Positions 25,305 to 34,307 of a DNA stretch of 42,364 nucleotides are shown here, one piece after another. The notes under the pieces were generated by a model. The model had not been told where the DNA came from and did no database searches. It saw nothing but the letters and a program-made list of their open reading frames with translations. Source of the stretch: Anaerolineaceae bacterium UBA5311 (GTDB taxonomy: Bacteria > Chloroflexota > Anaerolineae > Anaerolineales > Anaerolineaceae); the NCBI GenBank assembly GCA_002411175.1, contig DHRN01000101.1:1-42364 (forward strand), given 5' to 3'. The translations under genes and the position numbers were made by a program. Numbering within the stretch: the stretch's first letter is position 1; every line of letters begins with the position of its first letter.

Positions 25305-26309
25305 TTAATTTTCCATGCCTTCAACATCTGCGATATTTGGACTGTTATTTGGAGGATCTAACTTTTTTTGTCTTTTAAGTTTTTCAAATAAACTTGAAAC
25401 AACTCCAAATAATCCAGAAGGAGCAAGAATCATAATCAGGAGGATTAAAATTCCATTAATGAATCTTGCGTATGTTTGAAGAAACCGCAGGGCTTCCGGT
25501 AGAAAAGTGAGCACATACGCACCGACTACACCACCAAGAAGGTATTCACTGCCTCCAAAAATTGACATCGATAATAATGTGACTGACTGGGTAATATTAA
25601 AATCATTGGGGCAAATAAACTGGTTTAAGTGCGCGAACAGACATCCGGCTGTTCCAGCCAATGCCGAAGAAAGGACAAAAGCAAGTATTTTTGTTCGATA
25701 AACATCTATTCCCATTACTTCAGCGGCTAATTCACCCTCCTTGACAGCCTTAAATGACCTGCCAATTCGTGATTTTTCAATATTTCTTGAAGCGATATAG
25801 CAAACAATTAATATTGCCACTATAAAATAGAACCAGGCTCTTTCTGTCTGAATTGTGAAACCGGCGAAACTTGGGCGTGGAATATTTACAATGCCATCTG
25901 CACCGTGGGTAAAGCGCTTCCAATTTATTAACACAATAAACAACGCAATATTTAACCCTCTTGTTGCCATTGCCAGATAAAAACTCTTCAATTTCAGTGT
26001 CGGGATGCCGATCAGTAATGCGAATAACATTGAAACGACAATCGCTGCCGGGAAGGTTATTACAAAAGGCAAATTCAGTTCAACAGCCAGGAGCCCGGTA
26101 GTATAAGCGCCTATGCTCATCAATGCTGAGTGACCGAGAGAAAGCTGACCGGCAAACCCTAATAGAAAAACAAGACCCATTACACAAATTGCGTAAATCC
26201 CAGCCAAATTTACAACATGCAGGGTATAGTCCGATTTAATCAGATGCGGAACAGACAGAATTATTATGGCGAGAAGAAGCATGATGATGATTTTTGAAAC
26301 TTTTTTCAT
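25305..26309 (-). CDS. livM: Branched-chain-type ABC transporter permease LivM
   Basis: A 334-residue membrane protein with about eight to ten hydrophobic segments. It has the BPD_transp_2 landmarks GFAGQLSLGHSALMSIGAY (about 52-70), RIGRSFKAVKEGELAAEVMG (the cytoplasmic coupling loop) and GGSEYLLGGVVGA. The start at 26309 is chosen because AGGTG lies 6 bases upstream; the longer frame to 26348 overlaps livH. It forms the channel with LivH. The C-terminal tail is charged (KLKRQKKLD) and cytoplasmic. Confidence 0.92.
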   Translation of the reverse strand: MKKVSKIIIMLLLAIIILSVPHLIKSDYTLHVVNLAGIYAICVMGLVFLLGFAGQLSLGHSALMSIGAYTTGLLAVELNLPFVITFPAAIVVSMLFALLIGIPTLKLKSFYLAMATRGLNIALFIVLINWKRFTHGADGIVNIPRPSFAGFTIQTERAWFYFIVAILIVCYIASRNIEKSRIGRSFKAVKEGELAAEVMGIDVYRTKILAFVLSSALAGTAGCLFAHLNQFICPNDFNITQSVTLLSMSIFGGSEYLLGGVVGAYVLTFLPEALRFLQTYARFINGILILLIMILAPSGLFGVVSSLFEKLKRQKKLDPPNNSPNIADVEGMEN

Positions 26310-26319
26310 TTTGCACCTC

Positions 26320-27198
26320 TCATACTTTCTCTGATACTGTTTCACCAAAGATTCCCTTTGGTTTAAAGAGCAGGAATAGGATTAAGACCAGAAACACGAT
26401 TGCATCCTTATAGGCGGAGGAAATATAAAAAGAGCTAAATATTTCAATAATTCCGACCAAGATACCTCCCAGGACTGCCCCGGGAATACTTCCCCAGCCG
26501 CCGATAGTGCATCCAACAAAACCTTTGAGCATAGCCGAAGCTCCCATGCTTGGTGTGACAGAAAAAACGGGTCCAACCAAAAAACCTGCAATACCAGCCA
26601 AAATGGAGCTGTTTACAAAGGTAAAAATAATCATCAATGGAACTTTAATGCCGGATAATGTGGCAGCAAATTGATCTTGAGCGGTTGCTCGCATCATTTT
26701 CCCTAAAGGAGTCTTCTGGAATATCAAATACTGAATGATTAGGAGAAGAATGGTAGATCCAATAATAATTATGTGCTGCGGATTTATGAAAACATTACCG
26801 ATATTGAACGAACTTTCAGACACCAGCCTTGGCATGTAAAGGGGCACTGGTCCCCAGATCAAAACTACCAGGTCTTGTAATGCCATTGACAATCCAACAC
26901 TTGCCAACAAAAATGCGAAACGACCAGCCTTGTAGGTGGGCTTGTAAACCCCTCGGGTAAATAGAAACCCAATGACAGCCATACCAACAAGTAAAAAGAG
27001 AAACCCGACCCAAAAAGGGGCTTTCCAGATTACCACTGCCGAAACAAATAAATAGGCACCCAGCATTACAAATTCTCCTTGCGCGAAATTTGTAAGTCCT
27101 ACGGCATTGTAAACTTGAATAAAACCCAATCCTACGAGACCATAAATACAACCGATTGCTAACCCAGAAAAAAGAAGTTGCGGCAAAATTCCACTCAT
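26320..27198 (-). CDS. livH: Branched-chain-type ABC transporter permease LivH
   Basis: A 292-residue permease with about eight hydrophobic segments. Landmarks are GLVGLGFIQVYNAVGLTNFA with QGEFVMLGAY (about 21-48), KMMRATAQDQFAATLSGI (coupling loop, about 169-186) and GGILVGIIEIF. It begins 6 bases after AGGAG. It pairs with LivM, the next gene, 10 bases on. The gap to the upstream binding-protein gene holds a strong hairpin. Confidence 0.92.
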   Translation of the reverse strand: MSGILPQLLFSGLAIGCIYGLVGLGFIQVYNAVGLTNFAQGEFVMLGAYLFVSAVVIWKAPFWVGFLFLLVGMAVIGFLFTRGVYKPTYKAGRFAFLLASVGLSMALQDLVVLIWGPVPLYMPRLVSESSFNIGNVFINPQHIIIIGSTILLLIIQYLIFQKTPLGKMMRATAQDQFAATLSGIKVPLMIIFTFVNSSILAGIAGFLVGPVFSVTPSMGASAMLKGFVGCTIGGWGSIPGAVLGGILVGIIEIFSSFYISSAYKDAIVFLVLILFLLFKPKGIFGETVSEKV

Positions 27199-27235
27199 AT
27201 TGTGCTCCTACGTTTAAATCTCAGACCAGAGAATC

Positions 27236-27264
27236 AGGATATCCAGAATGAATCTGGATATCCT
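27236..27264 (-). promoter_or_regulatory. Hairpin between livK and livH
   Basis: A perfect 12-base stem AGGATATCCAGA/TCTGGATATCCT with a 5-base loop lies between the binding-protein and permease genes. On the minus strand no T-run follows, so the most likely job is protecting the upstream livK transcript end, giving more binding protein than permease, as in other binding-protein operons. Confidence 0.65.
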
Positions 27265-27280
27265 TTTTGGCATTCTTAAT

Positions 27281-28516
27281 TTATTTTGTCACTTGAGCAA
27301 CAAATTCTGTTTGTAGATTCTCATCATATGTCACAATGATTGATGAGAAAACGCCATGTTGGGGAGCTTCAGCAGTACCGAAAGTGTGCGCGAAGTTAAA
27401 TGGACCAATCCAATCTTTGATGGAGAGGAATCCCTGACGAACACTTTCAGGATCTGTAGTTCCAGCCAGTTCAATAGCGCGAACGATTGTCGCAAATCCA
27501 TCCAGGCTGTCTGCAGCCAGGAAATCCGGATTTGCTCCGTATTCATCAAAGAACTTTTGGCTCCATTCCGGATTTTGGAGCATCGGTGCTGTGCCACTAA
27601 TTACATACGTGCCTACTGCAGATTGTCCCGCAATATCGGTCACTCCGGCACCTAAAAATGAGCTGTTGCCAATCACCGGGATTTGCTTTTTGTCTACACC
27701 TTGTTCCTCTAATTGGCGCAAGAAGAGACCCGCTTCCTCCTGATGTAACCAGGCAATAATACTGTCAGCACCGCTGGCTCGAATCGAAAGAATTTGAGCT
27801 GTAAAGTCTTTATCGCCCGTTTGCATCGCTTCTATCGTGGCGACTGTCCAGCCTCTTTCATCGAGCAATTTTACAAATTTGTCTTTACCATCGATGCCAA
27901 AGTCGTCACCGATGTACATGATAGCCGGATTGTGTTTGCCTTGTTCCTCCAGGAAATTTAGAACGAGTGTAGGCGTATAAGCATCTGAAGTGCGACCTTG
28001 AAAAGTCCATTTAGGGTCGTCTTCAGTCCCAATCCGATCGTTTAAACCCATTGCCAACCAAGGAAAACCGAGTTCCTCTGCTCTTGGTTTAATTGCCAGG
28101 CAATGTGTACTATACAGAGGTCCGAGAATTGCTGCAACTTTGTCTTCGAGAACCAATTTATTGAAGGCGTTGACTGCAACCGTTTGAGCGCTTTGGTCGT
28201 CCTCATAAAGTACAACCACCTCTCGCCCGAGTAAGCCTCCATTCGCATTTAACTCTTTTACATATTGATTGATCGATTCTTGCGCGGCTTTGCCCGCGAC
28301 AGCCTGAACCCCGGTAATTTCGGTAATTACGCCGATTTTAATTGGCTCTAATTTGGTCTCCTCGACGGGTTGTGTTTCCTCGGGAGTTTCAACGGCATTC
28401 GGTTCAGTTTCAACCGGTTGTTCAGTTTGCGTTTGGGCGGAACAGCCCGCGGTTAACACAAAAGATATCAATAGGACCCCCACTATAAATCGTAAAAACA
28501 TATTCTTATTTCTCAT
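27281..28516 (-). CDS. livK: ABC transporter substrate-binding lipoprotein (Peripla_BP_6 type)
   Basis: A 411-residue binding protein. It starts with a lipoprotein signal (residues 1-25, LTAGC with C25 as the lipid anchor), then an acidic Thr/Glu/Pro-rich linker (about 27-55), then the type I binding fold with IKIGVITEITGVQAVAGKAA and AILGPLYSTHCLAIKP. The family binds branched-chain amino acids but also amides, urea, aromatic acids and other small molecules. Next to the acetamidase/formamidase gene, an amide or carboxylate is the better guess. GAAGGAG precedes the ATG. It is the first transporter gene and probably the most highly expressed. Confidence 0.9.
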   Translation of the reverse strand: MRNKNMFLRFIVGVLLISFVLTAGCSAQTQTEQPVETEPNAVETPEETQPVEETKLEPIKIGVITEITGVQAVAGKAAQESINQYVKELNANGGLLGREVVVLYEDDQSAQTVAVNAFNKLVLEDKVAAILGPLYSTHCLAIKPRAEELGFPWLAMGLNDRIGTEDDPKWTFQGRTSDAYTPTLVLNFLEEQGKHNPAIMYIGDDFGIDGKDKFVKLLDERGWTVATIEAMQTGDKDFTAQILSIRASGADSIIAWLHQEEAGLFLRQLEEQGVDKKQIPVIGNSSFLGAGVTDIAGQSAVGTYVISGTAPMLQNPEWSQKFFDEYGANPDFLAADSLDGFATIVRAIELAGTTDPESVRQGFLSIKDWIGPFNFAHTFGTAEAPQHGVFSSIIVTYDENLQTEFVAQVTK

Positions 28517-28563
28517 TGCTCTCCTTCAAATTGAGTGATTGTTTTTTGGGGACGATGTTAGGG

Positions 28564-29484
28564 TTATTGATTTTGCTTTTTCGCACCTCCATCGAACAAA
28601 GAGTTGAAATCTAACACATTGTTACTAATATCAAGCCGAACTGTCACTTTTGGATTTACCAACTGACATATTCGGATGTTACCGACAAGACTTACCAACC
28701 GATAAGCATCAGAAAAGTCCAAATCAAATTCTTTTCTCAACCAGGCTATGGAATCATCAATCGCGATCGTGATCGCTTTTTCCAGGGATCTGTGACTTGC
28801 GATAAAACTGATCGTCCCGTTTGAGTAAACAACCGGACGAAGCAACTGTAGATTCCTGATGACCGTGGTAGTAAGCATCACTGAGCCAGCGATCTCCAAA
28901 CCAGTTCCGCTTAACTCACCATCACCTTGGATAGCATGTAAATCTCCAAGGTAAAGTAACCCGCCTGGAACTGAAATTGGGAAGAAAATTGAACATCCAG
29001 GATTAATTCCATTAAAGTCCATGTTTCCGCCAAAATCACCAGGTGTAAACGCCCGCACTTTATCGCCGGCTGGAGCCAAGCCGATAGTCCCGATCATAGG
29101 TAGGAGCGGGAGGTGAATTTGCTTGGAAAATAAAATCTTTTCCGCTGAGACAGAAAAGACTTTCGTTGAGATATGATCCACTTGATCGCCAAGGGTTCCC
29201 ATGCCATGGGCAAGCGGCATAACTCCTTTAGGGGCTACATTAATCTCGTGAATATCGACGCGGAGCACATCTCCGGGCTCTGAATCATTTATATAGACAG
29301 GTCCTGTCAATGGTGTCATTCGTCTATGGTCAATTGAATTCCGTAATATATTTTCCGAACTTATCTGTCCAGTGTATGTATCGTACAGATCCACACAAAT
29401 CTTTTCTCCGCTGTCTATTTTTGCAACGGGTGAATCCAGTTCGTCTAAATAATACTTTGGGCAGTCTTTTGGAATGTATTTCAT
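28564..29484 (-). CDS. Acetamidase/formamidase-family hydrolase
   Basis: A 306-residue member of the FmdA/AmdA family, zinc-dependent enzymes that hydrolyse short-chain amides such as formamide and acetamide. Family marks are TGPVYINDSEPGDVLRVDI (about 58-76), GDLHAIQGDGELSGTGLEIA (about 187-206) and the N-terminal IDSGEKICVDLYD. Length fits the shorter acetamidase group. It begins after AAGGA and lies 15 bases downstream of the FadR-type regulator. It would release ammonia and a carboxylic acid for the later enzymes of the operon. The true amide is unknown. Confidence 0.85.
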   Translation of the reverse strand: MKYIPKDCPKYYLDELDSPVAKIDSGEKICVDLYDTYTGQISSENILRNSIDHRRMTPLTGPVYINDSEPGDVLRVDIHEINVAPKGVMPLAHGMGTLGDQVDHISTKVFSVSAEKILFSKQIHLPLLPMIGTIGLAPAGDKVRAFTPGDFGGNMDFNGINPGCSIFFPISVPGGLLYLGDLHAIQGDGELSGTGLEIAGSVMLTTTVIRNLQLLRPVVYSNGTISFIASHRSLEKAITIAIDDSIAWLRKEFDLDFSDAYRLVSLVGNIRICQLVNPKVTVRLDISNNVLDFNSLFDGGAKKQNQ

Positions 29485-29499
29485 AATTTTGAAAAATCC

Positions 29500-30171
29500 T
29501 TATTTGGTAAGATTAAGGTGAGATTTTATAAGATGGATGTGCCTTGCGATTTTAGCGCTTGCTCTCTCTTGATCTCTCATACGGATCGCGTCAAAAATTT
29601 CGAAATGTTCACCATGGATATCATCCAGGGACCGGCTTCTAAGCAGGGAATACTCCCGTGTGTTATAGAGCAAATTCATGCTCGATTTCATAATGTTGTA
29701 AAAAACATCGTTATGAGAAGCCTGGGCAATTGATATATGAAAAGAAATGTCAGCCGTGTAATTACCGTTCTTAACGACCCATTTTTCAATTTCCTGAAGG
29801 TCCTCTTCAGTTGCCCGGGTGCAAGCCAACTCTACGGTTTTCTTTTCAATCACTTCACGAACTTCAAGAAGGTCTACGATGGCTTCACGCTTGAGTGTTC
29901 CCAAGACACTTTCAGAATATTCAGTTTGGTTGCTCCGGCGAATAAACCTGCCTGAACCAGATCTGACAACCAATATTCCATCTGCCTCAAGTACACGCAA
30001 TGCCTGGGCTAAAGTTGTCCTGCTTACATTCAGGCGCTGTGCCAGGTCTCTTTCTGACGGTAGTTTGTCCCCTGGCAACATTTCCCCGCTATTAATCATG
30101 TCTTCGATTTGCTTAATAATTTCTTCATACATTCGGACTGGTCTGATTGGATTGTATGTTGAAAGGCTCAT
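29500..30171 (-). CDS. GntR-family regulator, FadR subfamily
   Basis: A 223-residue regulator. The N-terminal winged helix spans about 10-78 (GDKLPSERDLAQRLNVSRTT, then LAQALRVLEADGILVVRSGS). The C-terminal FCD ligand-binding domain spans about 90-215, with the metal/ligand-type residues in FHISIAQASHNDVFYNIMKS and a further His in IARHIHLIKSHL. Subfamily members usually repress a catabolic operon until an organic acid binds. The start at 30171 follows AGGAG by 7 bases; a longer frame to 30204 has no such site. First gene of the operon. Three tandem AGTGGCT repeats lie 35-58 bases upstream. Confidence 0.9.
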   Translation of the reverse strand: MSLSTYNPIRPVRMYEEIIKQIEDMINSGEMLPGDKLPSERDLAQRLNVSRTTLAQALRVLEADGILVVRSGSGRFIRRSNQTEYSESVLGTLKREAIVDLLEVREVIEKKTVELACTRATEEDLQEIEKWVVKNGNYTADISFHISIAQASHNDVFYNIMKSSMNLLYNTREYSLLRSRSLDDIHGEHFEIFDAIRMRDQERASAKIARHIHLIKSHLNLTK

Positions 30172-30205
30172 AAACAACTCCTGTCTGTGATAAACCGTCT
30201 CCATT

Positions 30206-30229
30206 AAGTGGCTGAGTGGCTAAGTGGCT
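30206..30229. repeat. Three tandem 8-base repeats upstream of the FadR-type gene
   Basis: AAGTGGCT, GAGTGGCT and AAGTGGCT follow each other directly, then AAGCC. They lie 35-58 bases upstream of the regulator start, where an operator or promoter would be expected. GntR sites are usually palindromic, so a simple-sequence expansion is equally possible. Confidence 0.5.
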
Positions 30230-30382
30230 AAGCCAGTGTTGAACAGTATAAAGACAAAGAAAATTATTGTCAAGGTCAAATTACGGATCAATTTCGGAAA
30301 TTGGGAAATTTGCAGTTACAATAATAATGGTGGAAAATGGGCTCGCGCCAGTTTTCTATACATCCGAATTTTGGAGTTTCCA

Positions 30383-31147
30383 ATGGCGATTCATCTTTAC
30401 CTATCACTTATGCCTGAAGCCTTGATTGCTTCGATGCTTGGTCCCGAGGAATTTGGCACGTATTATTCTGTTGGTTCTGTGAAAAAAGCTCGTGGTCAGG
30501 CAATGTTTTTTGAGGTCGACCCACGCTACCGGCATCCATATTTCCGAACGGAGGAGGCTTTTGCCCGCTGTGTGCCTCACGAAGATGGCAGCCTGAAAGC
30601 GTCGGTGTATATTTCAGTGTATCGCGTGCTTGAACACATCGATCTGAACGCGTTGCAGCACCTTTATCTGTCAACCATGGACGGCAGAACCCTGGAGCTT
30701 AACCCGGATAACGAGATTCCCAATGGCACTGACCAGCTGCATCTCTACCATGAAATTGCACCGGTTACACCGTTGGTGGTCAGCCGGCTTGGTCCGCTTC
30801 AATTTCTCGATCAACTCGTCCGCAACCCGGTTTCATTGATCACTGTACCAGCGATTGCATTCACCGAATTGCAGCTGGGGGAGCTGGCAGAAGACCCGGA
30901 GATGGGCTTAATGGAAAATTTGCCCTACGAAAACCAGGATCATCTCAGACAGTGCCTCACTGATATCAAAACCAAATATGCAACCACGAAGATGGTAAAC
31001 CGCTCTCATTCTCCAAACGTTCAATATAGAACGATTAAGAATGGCTTTTTTGTCGGAAACACCAAACAACTTCGCTACTTCCCAATGCCTTCTGCTGAAG
31101 AAATCCGCACGAATAATTACAGGTGGTTTCGTTCAGCAAATATGTAA
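30383..31147 (+). CDS. Unrecognised conserved-looking protein ahead of the pyrophosphatase
   Basis: A 254-residue soluble protein that I do not recognise. It begins AIHLYLSLMPEALIASMLGP and contains GTYYSVGSVKKARGQAMFFE, DPRYRHPYF, CVPHEDGSLKASVYISVYRV and PMGLMENLPYENQDHLRQCL-like stretches (the last about 175-195). There is no signal peptide or membrane segment. The start at 30383 follows TTGGAGT by 6 bases; an upstream frame from a GTG at 30224 crosses the tandem repeats and promoter space and is rejected. The gene is only 18 bases ahead of the membrane pyrophosphatase, so they are probably co-transcribed. No function is assigned. Confidence 0.7.
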   Translation: MAIHLYLSLMPEALIASMLGPEEFGTYYSVGSVKKARGQAMFFEVDPRYRHPYFRTEEAFARCVPHEDGSLKASVYISVYRVLEHIDLNALQHLYLSTMDGRTLELNPDNEIPNGTDQLHLYHEIAPVTPLVVSRLGPLQFLDQLVRNPVSLITVPAIAFTELQLGELAEDPEMGLMENLPYENQDHLRQCLTDIKTKYATTKMVNRSHSPNVQYRTIKNGFFVGNTKQLRYFPMPSAEEIRTNNYRWFRSANM

Positions 31148-31165
31148 ACGAAAGCAGGTCAACTT

Positions 31166-33250
31166 ATGAATATTATTAATAACTGGATCTACACCGCGAT
31201 AGCCGCCGGTGTAGTATCAATAGCGGCAGCATTGTCGCTTTATTTTTGGGTAATGAAACAAGAGCCCGGAACAGAAAGGGCGCAAGAGGTCGCATCATGG
31301 ATCAAAGCTGGTGCCAATGCCTACCTGGTTAAATTATACCGGTCGCTGGGCATCCTTGCCCTGGTCATCGGACTAATCATCGCCATCATTTTCAGCATTC
31401 AACCCGAAACAGCGGGTGCAGGTATCGTAACTTTATATTTCAGAAAAGGGATCACCATGTCCCTCTGTTTCATATTTGGTGCGTTTAGCTCTGCGATCGC
31501 GGGATATCTTGGAATGCGCGTAGCCGTAGAAGCCAACGTCCGAACAGCGACTGCAGCCAATTTTAGTCTTTCGAAAGCGTTTAAGCTTTCTTTCAATGCC
31601 GGAGCGGTGCTCGGACTGGCGATGGTTGGTATGGCGATCATCGGTATGAGCGCGATTCTGCTTTGGACCGGAACGCCGGAGGCGGTGCTCGGGTTCAGTT
31701 TTGGGGCTTCCATCCTTGCTTTGCTCGCCAAAGCGGGCGGCGGCATCTATACCAAAACAGCAGATATCGCGGCTGACCTGGTAGGCAAGATCGAAGTTGG
31801 TATCCCTGAAGATGATCCCCGAAACCCCGCAGTTGTCGCTGATAACGTTGGAGACAACGTTGGTGATGTTGCCGGCATGGGAGCTGATATTTTTGACAGC
31901 TATGTTGCCAGTGCTGTGGCGGTCATGGTTTTGGGAGCTTCAATCGGTTTTACCCAGGCTGAACAATTGAAATACACCGTTGTTCCCCTGGTTTTGTGCA
32001 TGCTGGGGATTGTCGCTTCATTAATCGGGATTTCCCTTGTGCGTGTTAAGGAAGGACAAAAACCAGGTCCCGCGCTCAACCGCGGCACGATCATCACCAC
32101 AATCATATTCGCGATATTTTTGTTCGTTTTTGTGCGCTTTTGGGATGTGAATCCAGGTGTGTTTTGGGCAGGACTGACAGGTTTGATAGCCGGAGTAGTA
32201 ATTGGGATTACTTCAGATTACTTTACCAACGACCAGTTTAAACCCGTCCAGGAGACTGCCCGGGTGTCTTCTTCTGGATCTGCGATCAACATCATTACCG
32301 GGTATAGTTATGGATTAATCTCAATTGTCCCTTCGGTTATTGGCATCGCAGCTGCCACCTTGATTTCTTTCTACGCGTCGGAGCATTTTGGTTTGAGCGG
32401 AGTGTATGGAATTGGCATCAGTGCCGTGGGAATGCTTTCGATCAGCGGGATGATCGTCTCCGCTGACGCTTACGGTCCAATCGTTGATAATGCCCGTGGG
32501 ATTGCCGAAATGGCAGGCATGGACCACGAAGTGATTGTCAGGGCAGATGAACTGGATGCGGCTGGCAACACAGCCAAAGCCATTACTAAAGGCTTTTCAA
32601 TTGGAGCGGCAGCTTTGACTGTTATCGCTCTGTTCGCAGCCTATGCGGAAGTGATAGCCGATTCGGGTGTGATGATTGCCATCAGCCTGAAGGAACCATT
32701 GGTTGTCGCCGGAGTATTTTTAGGGGCAATGACCCCTCCACTTTTTAGCGCGCTGCTAATGCTCGCTGTCACAGAGAATGCATTTGGCATGATCGAAGAG
32801 ACACGGCGTCAATTCCGTGAAGAGCCAGGCATCCTGGCTGGCACGCATACCCCTGATTACGCCCGATTGGTGAGTCTCGCATCTGAAGGTGCCCTGACCT
32901 CACTCGCGACCCCGGCTTTTTTGGCTGTGGGTCTGCCCTTGTTGGTCGGTTTCGTCCTCGGACCTAATGCGTTGGGCGGATTTTTGGGAGGCGCGATTTT
33001 TGTTGGCGTTATTTTCGCCTTGCTGATGAGCAATGCCGGCGGATTATGGGACAATGCCAAAAAATATATAGAAACTGGAAAATTTGGTGGACCCGGATCG
33101 GATGCTCACAAAGCCGCTGTAGTTGGCGATACTGTGGGTGACCCGTTCAAAGACACTGCTGGTCCTTCGATTAATACTTTGATTACCGTGATGAGCCTGG
33201 TTTCATCACTTTTTGCTCCATTGATTGCCGCATTCCATTTGTTTGGATAA
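31166..33250 (+). CDS. hppA: K+-independent H+-translocating membrane pyrophosphatase
   Basis: A 694-residue integral membrane pyrophosphatase with about 16 hydrophobic segments. It couples PPi hydrolysis to proton export. The catalytic loops are present: the DLVGKIEVGIPEDDPRNPAV stretch with DNVGDNVGDVAGMGADIFDS, DAYGPIVDNARGIAEMAGM, and near the end VVGDTVGDPFKDTAGPSIN. The diagnostic residue in GNTAKA is Lys471; K+-dependent enzymes (including Na+ pumps) have Ala there, so this is a K+-independent proton pump. AGGT lies before the ATG. It is followed by a clear terminator. Such pumps help anaerobes recover energy from biosynthetic PPi. Confidence 0.95.
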   Translation: MNIINNWIYTAIAAGVVSIAAALSLYFWVMKQEPGTERAQEVASWIKAGANAYLVKLYRSLGILALVIGLIIAIIFSIQPETAGAGIVTLYFRKGITMSLCFIFGAFSSAIAGYLGMRVAVEANVRTATAANFSLSKAFKLSFNAGAVLGLAMVGMAIIGMSAILLWTGTPEAVLGFSFGASILALLAKAGGGIYTKTADIAADLVGKIEVGIPEDDPRNPAVVADNVGDNVGDVAGMGADIFDSYVASAVAVMVLGASIGFTQAEQLKYTVVPLVLCMLGIVASLIGISLVRVKEGQKPGPALNRGTIITTIIFAIFLFVFVRFWDVNPGVFWAGLTGLIAGVVIGITSDYFTNDQFKPVQETARVSSSGSAINIITGYSYGLISIVPSVIGIAAATLISFYASEHFGLSGVYGIGISAVGMLSISGMIVSADAYGPIVDNARGIAEMAGMDHEVIVRADELDAAGNTAKAITKGFSIGAAALTVIALFAAYAEVIADSGVMIAISLKEPLVVAGVFLGAMTPPLFSALLMLAVTENAFGMIEETRRQFREEPGILAGTHTPDYARLVSLASEGALTSLATPAFLAVGLPLLVGFVLGPNALGGFLGGAIFVGVIFALLMSNAGGLWDNAKKYIETGKFGGPGSDAHKAAVVGDTVGDPFKDTAGPSINTLITVMSLVSSLFAPLIAAFHLFG

Positions 33251-33267
33251 ATTGTATCAATAACAAG

Positions 33268-33301
33268 ACTGCCTGTGGATTCTCTACAGGCAGTTTTTTT
33301 G
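33268..33301 (+). terminator. Rho-independent terminator after hppA
   Basis: Stem ACTGCCTGT/ACAGGCAGT (33268-33276, 33286-33294) with a 9-base loop and a run of at least seven T. It sits 17 bases past the hppA stop. Confidence 0.92.
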
Positions 33302-33327
33302 TTGCCTGCAGGCGTTAAAATCGAGGT

Positions 33328-34161
33328 ATGAAAAATCATGAAACAAAACTTGATACGTATCGGGACCTGAACGTCCCGGGGTTGCTTCGAAGACGGGTTG
33401 ATGTCTGGCTGCCGAAAGAATATGAGACTCACCCTGACCAGAGATTCCCAGTATTATATATGCATGATGGTCAGATGATCTTTGATTCCACTCATGCGAG
33501 CAGCGGAGGATGGAAAGTAAATCAGGCGATCACCAGTCTGGCTGACCAACACAAAATAAGCCCTCCAATTGTTGTCGGAATGACAAGTACGCTTAACCGG
33601 CACTACGAATATCTGCCCGAAAAAGCGCTGGATTACCCCGGTGGACTGGATACAATCAAAGCTTCAAAAGAAGGTGGGCTCGATCAGGAAAAAAGGGAGA
33701 TGTCAACCTTGCTGATCGAATGGATTGTAAGGAAAGTGAAACCCGAGATCGACCAGCGCTATCGCACACTTCCCGACGCGGAAAACACTGCGGTGATGGG
33801 CTCAAGCCTGGGGGGACTGCTTTCACTGTACATGTTGTGTGAATACCCGCAGGTGTTTGGCAAAGTCGCCTGCCTTTCCACGCATTGGCCAGTGGTTGGT
33901 GATGGGATGATCGGCTATCTTGATGAAAACCTGCCAAAACCAGGCAATCACAAACTTTATTTTGATTATGGCTCAGTTGGGCTCGACAGCGAGTATGCCC
34001 CCTGGCAGGCGAAAGTGGATGCGCTTCTACGTGAGAAGGGCTGGCGGGAGGGCAAGGATTTTGTCAGCTGGAGCTTTCCGGGGGAGGACCATACAGCCAC
34101 AGCCTGGGCAAACCGTTTGCATATCCCGCTGACGTTTTTGTTTGGGACGATTGATTATTAA
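33328..34161 (+). CDS. Putative esterase, alpha/beta hydrolase (esterase D/Fes type)
   Basis: A 277-residue alpha/beta hydrolase of the putative-esterase family (PF00756). The order is RRRVDVWLPKEYE and FPVLYMHDGQMIFD at the N-terminus, nucleophile elbow MGSSLGG with S160, and a C-terminal SFPGEDHTATAW with the catalytic His H255. No signal peptide, so cytoplasmic. Relatives include enterochelin esterases and S-formylglutathione hydrolases, but most are uncharacterised. The ATG has only a closely spaced GAGG upstream. It stands alone between two terminal regions. Substrate unknown. Confidence 0.8.
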   Translation: MKNHETKLDTYRDLNVPGLLRRRVDVWLPKEYETHPDQRFPVLYMHDGQMIFDSTHASSGGWKVNQAITSLADQHKISPPIVVGMTSTLNRHYEYLPEKALDYPGGLDTIKASKEGGLDQEKREMSTLLIEWIVRKVKPEIDQRYRTLPDAENTAVMGSSLGGLLSLYMLCEYPQVFGKVACLSTHWPVVGDGMIGYLDENLPKPGNHKLYFDYGSVGLDSEYAPWQAKVDALLREKGWREGKDFVSWSFPGEDHTATAWANRLHIPLTFLFGTIDY

Positions 34162-34307
34162 AACCAGGTTTCTTATTAATTCTGAAAATTAACAGGGAAG
34201 GCGGTCATGACCGTGTTTTAATCGGGAAGATGGCTTCGCCGGAACGCGCGGTGCACATTGCCTACAACAGTATCGCGATCCCTGCAACAACATCTTTCGA
34301 CGAAGGA
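34162..34307. repeat. Short spacer with a dispersed-repeat fragment
   Basis: Contains GATGGCTTCGCCGGAACGCG at 34228-34247, the inverted form of the repeat (CGCGTTCCGGCGAAGCCATC) seen at 18.4-19.0 kb and 37.3 kb. No gene. Confidence 0.7.

Noticed and set aside
30224..30382. N-terminal extension of the protein at 30383 from a GTG
   Set aside because: It runs through the tandem AGTGGCT repeats and the promoter gap and lacks a ribosome site; the ATG at 30383 has one.
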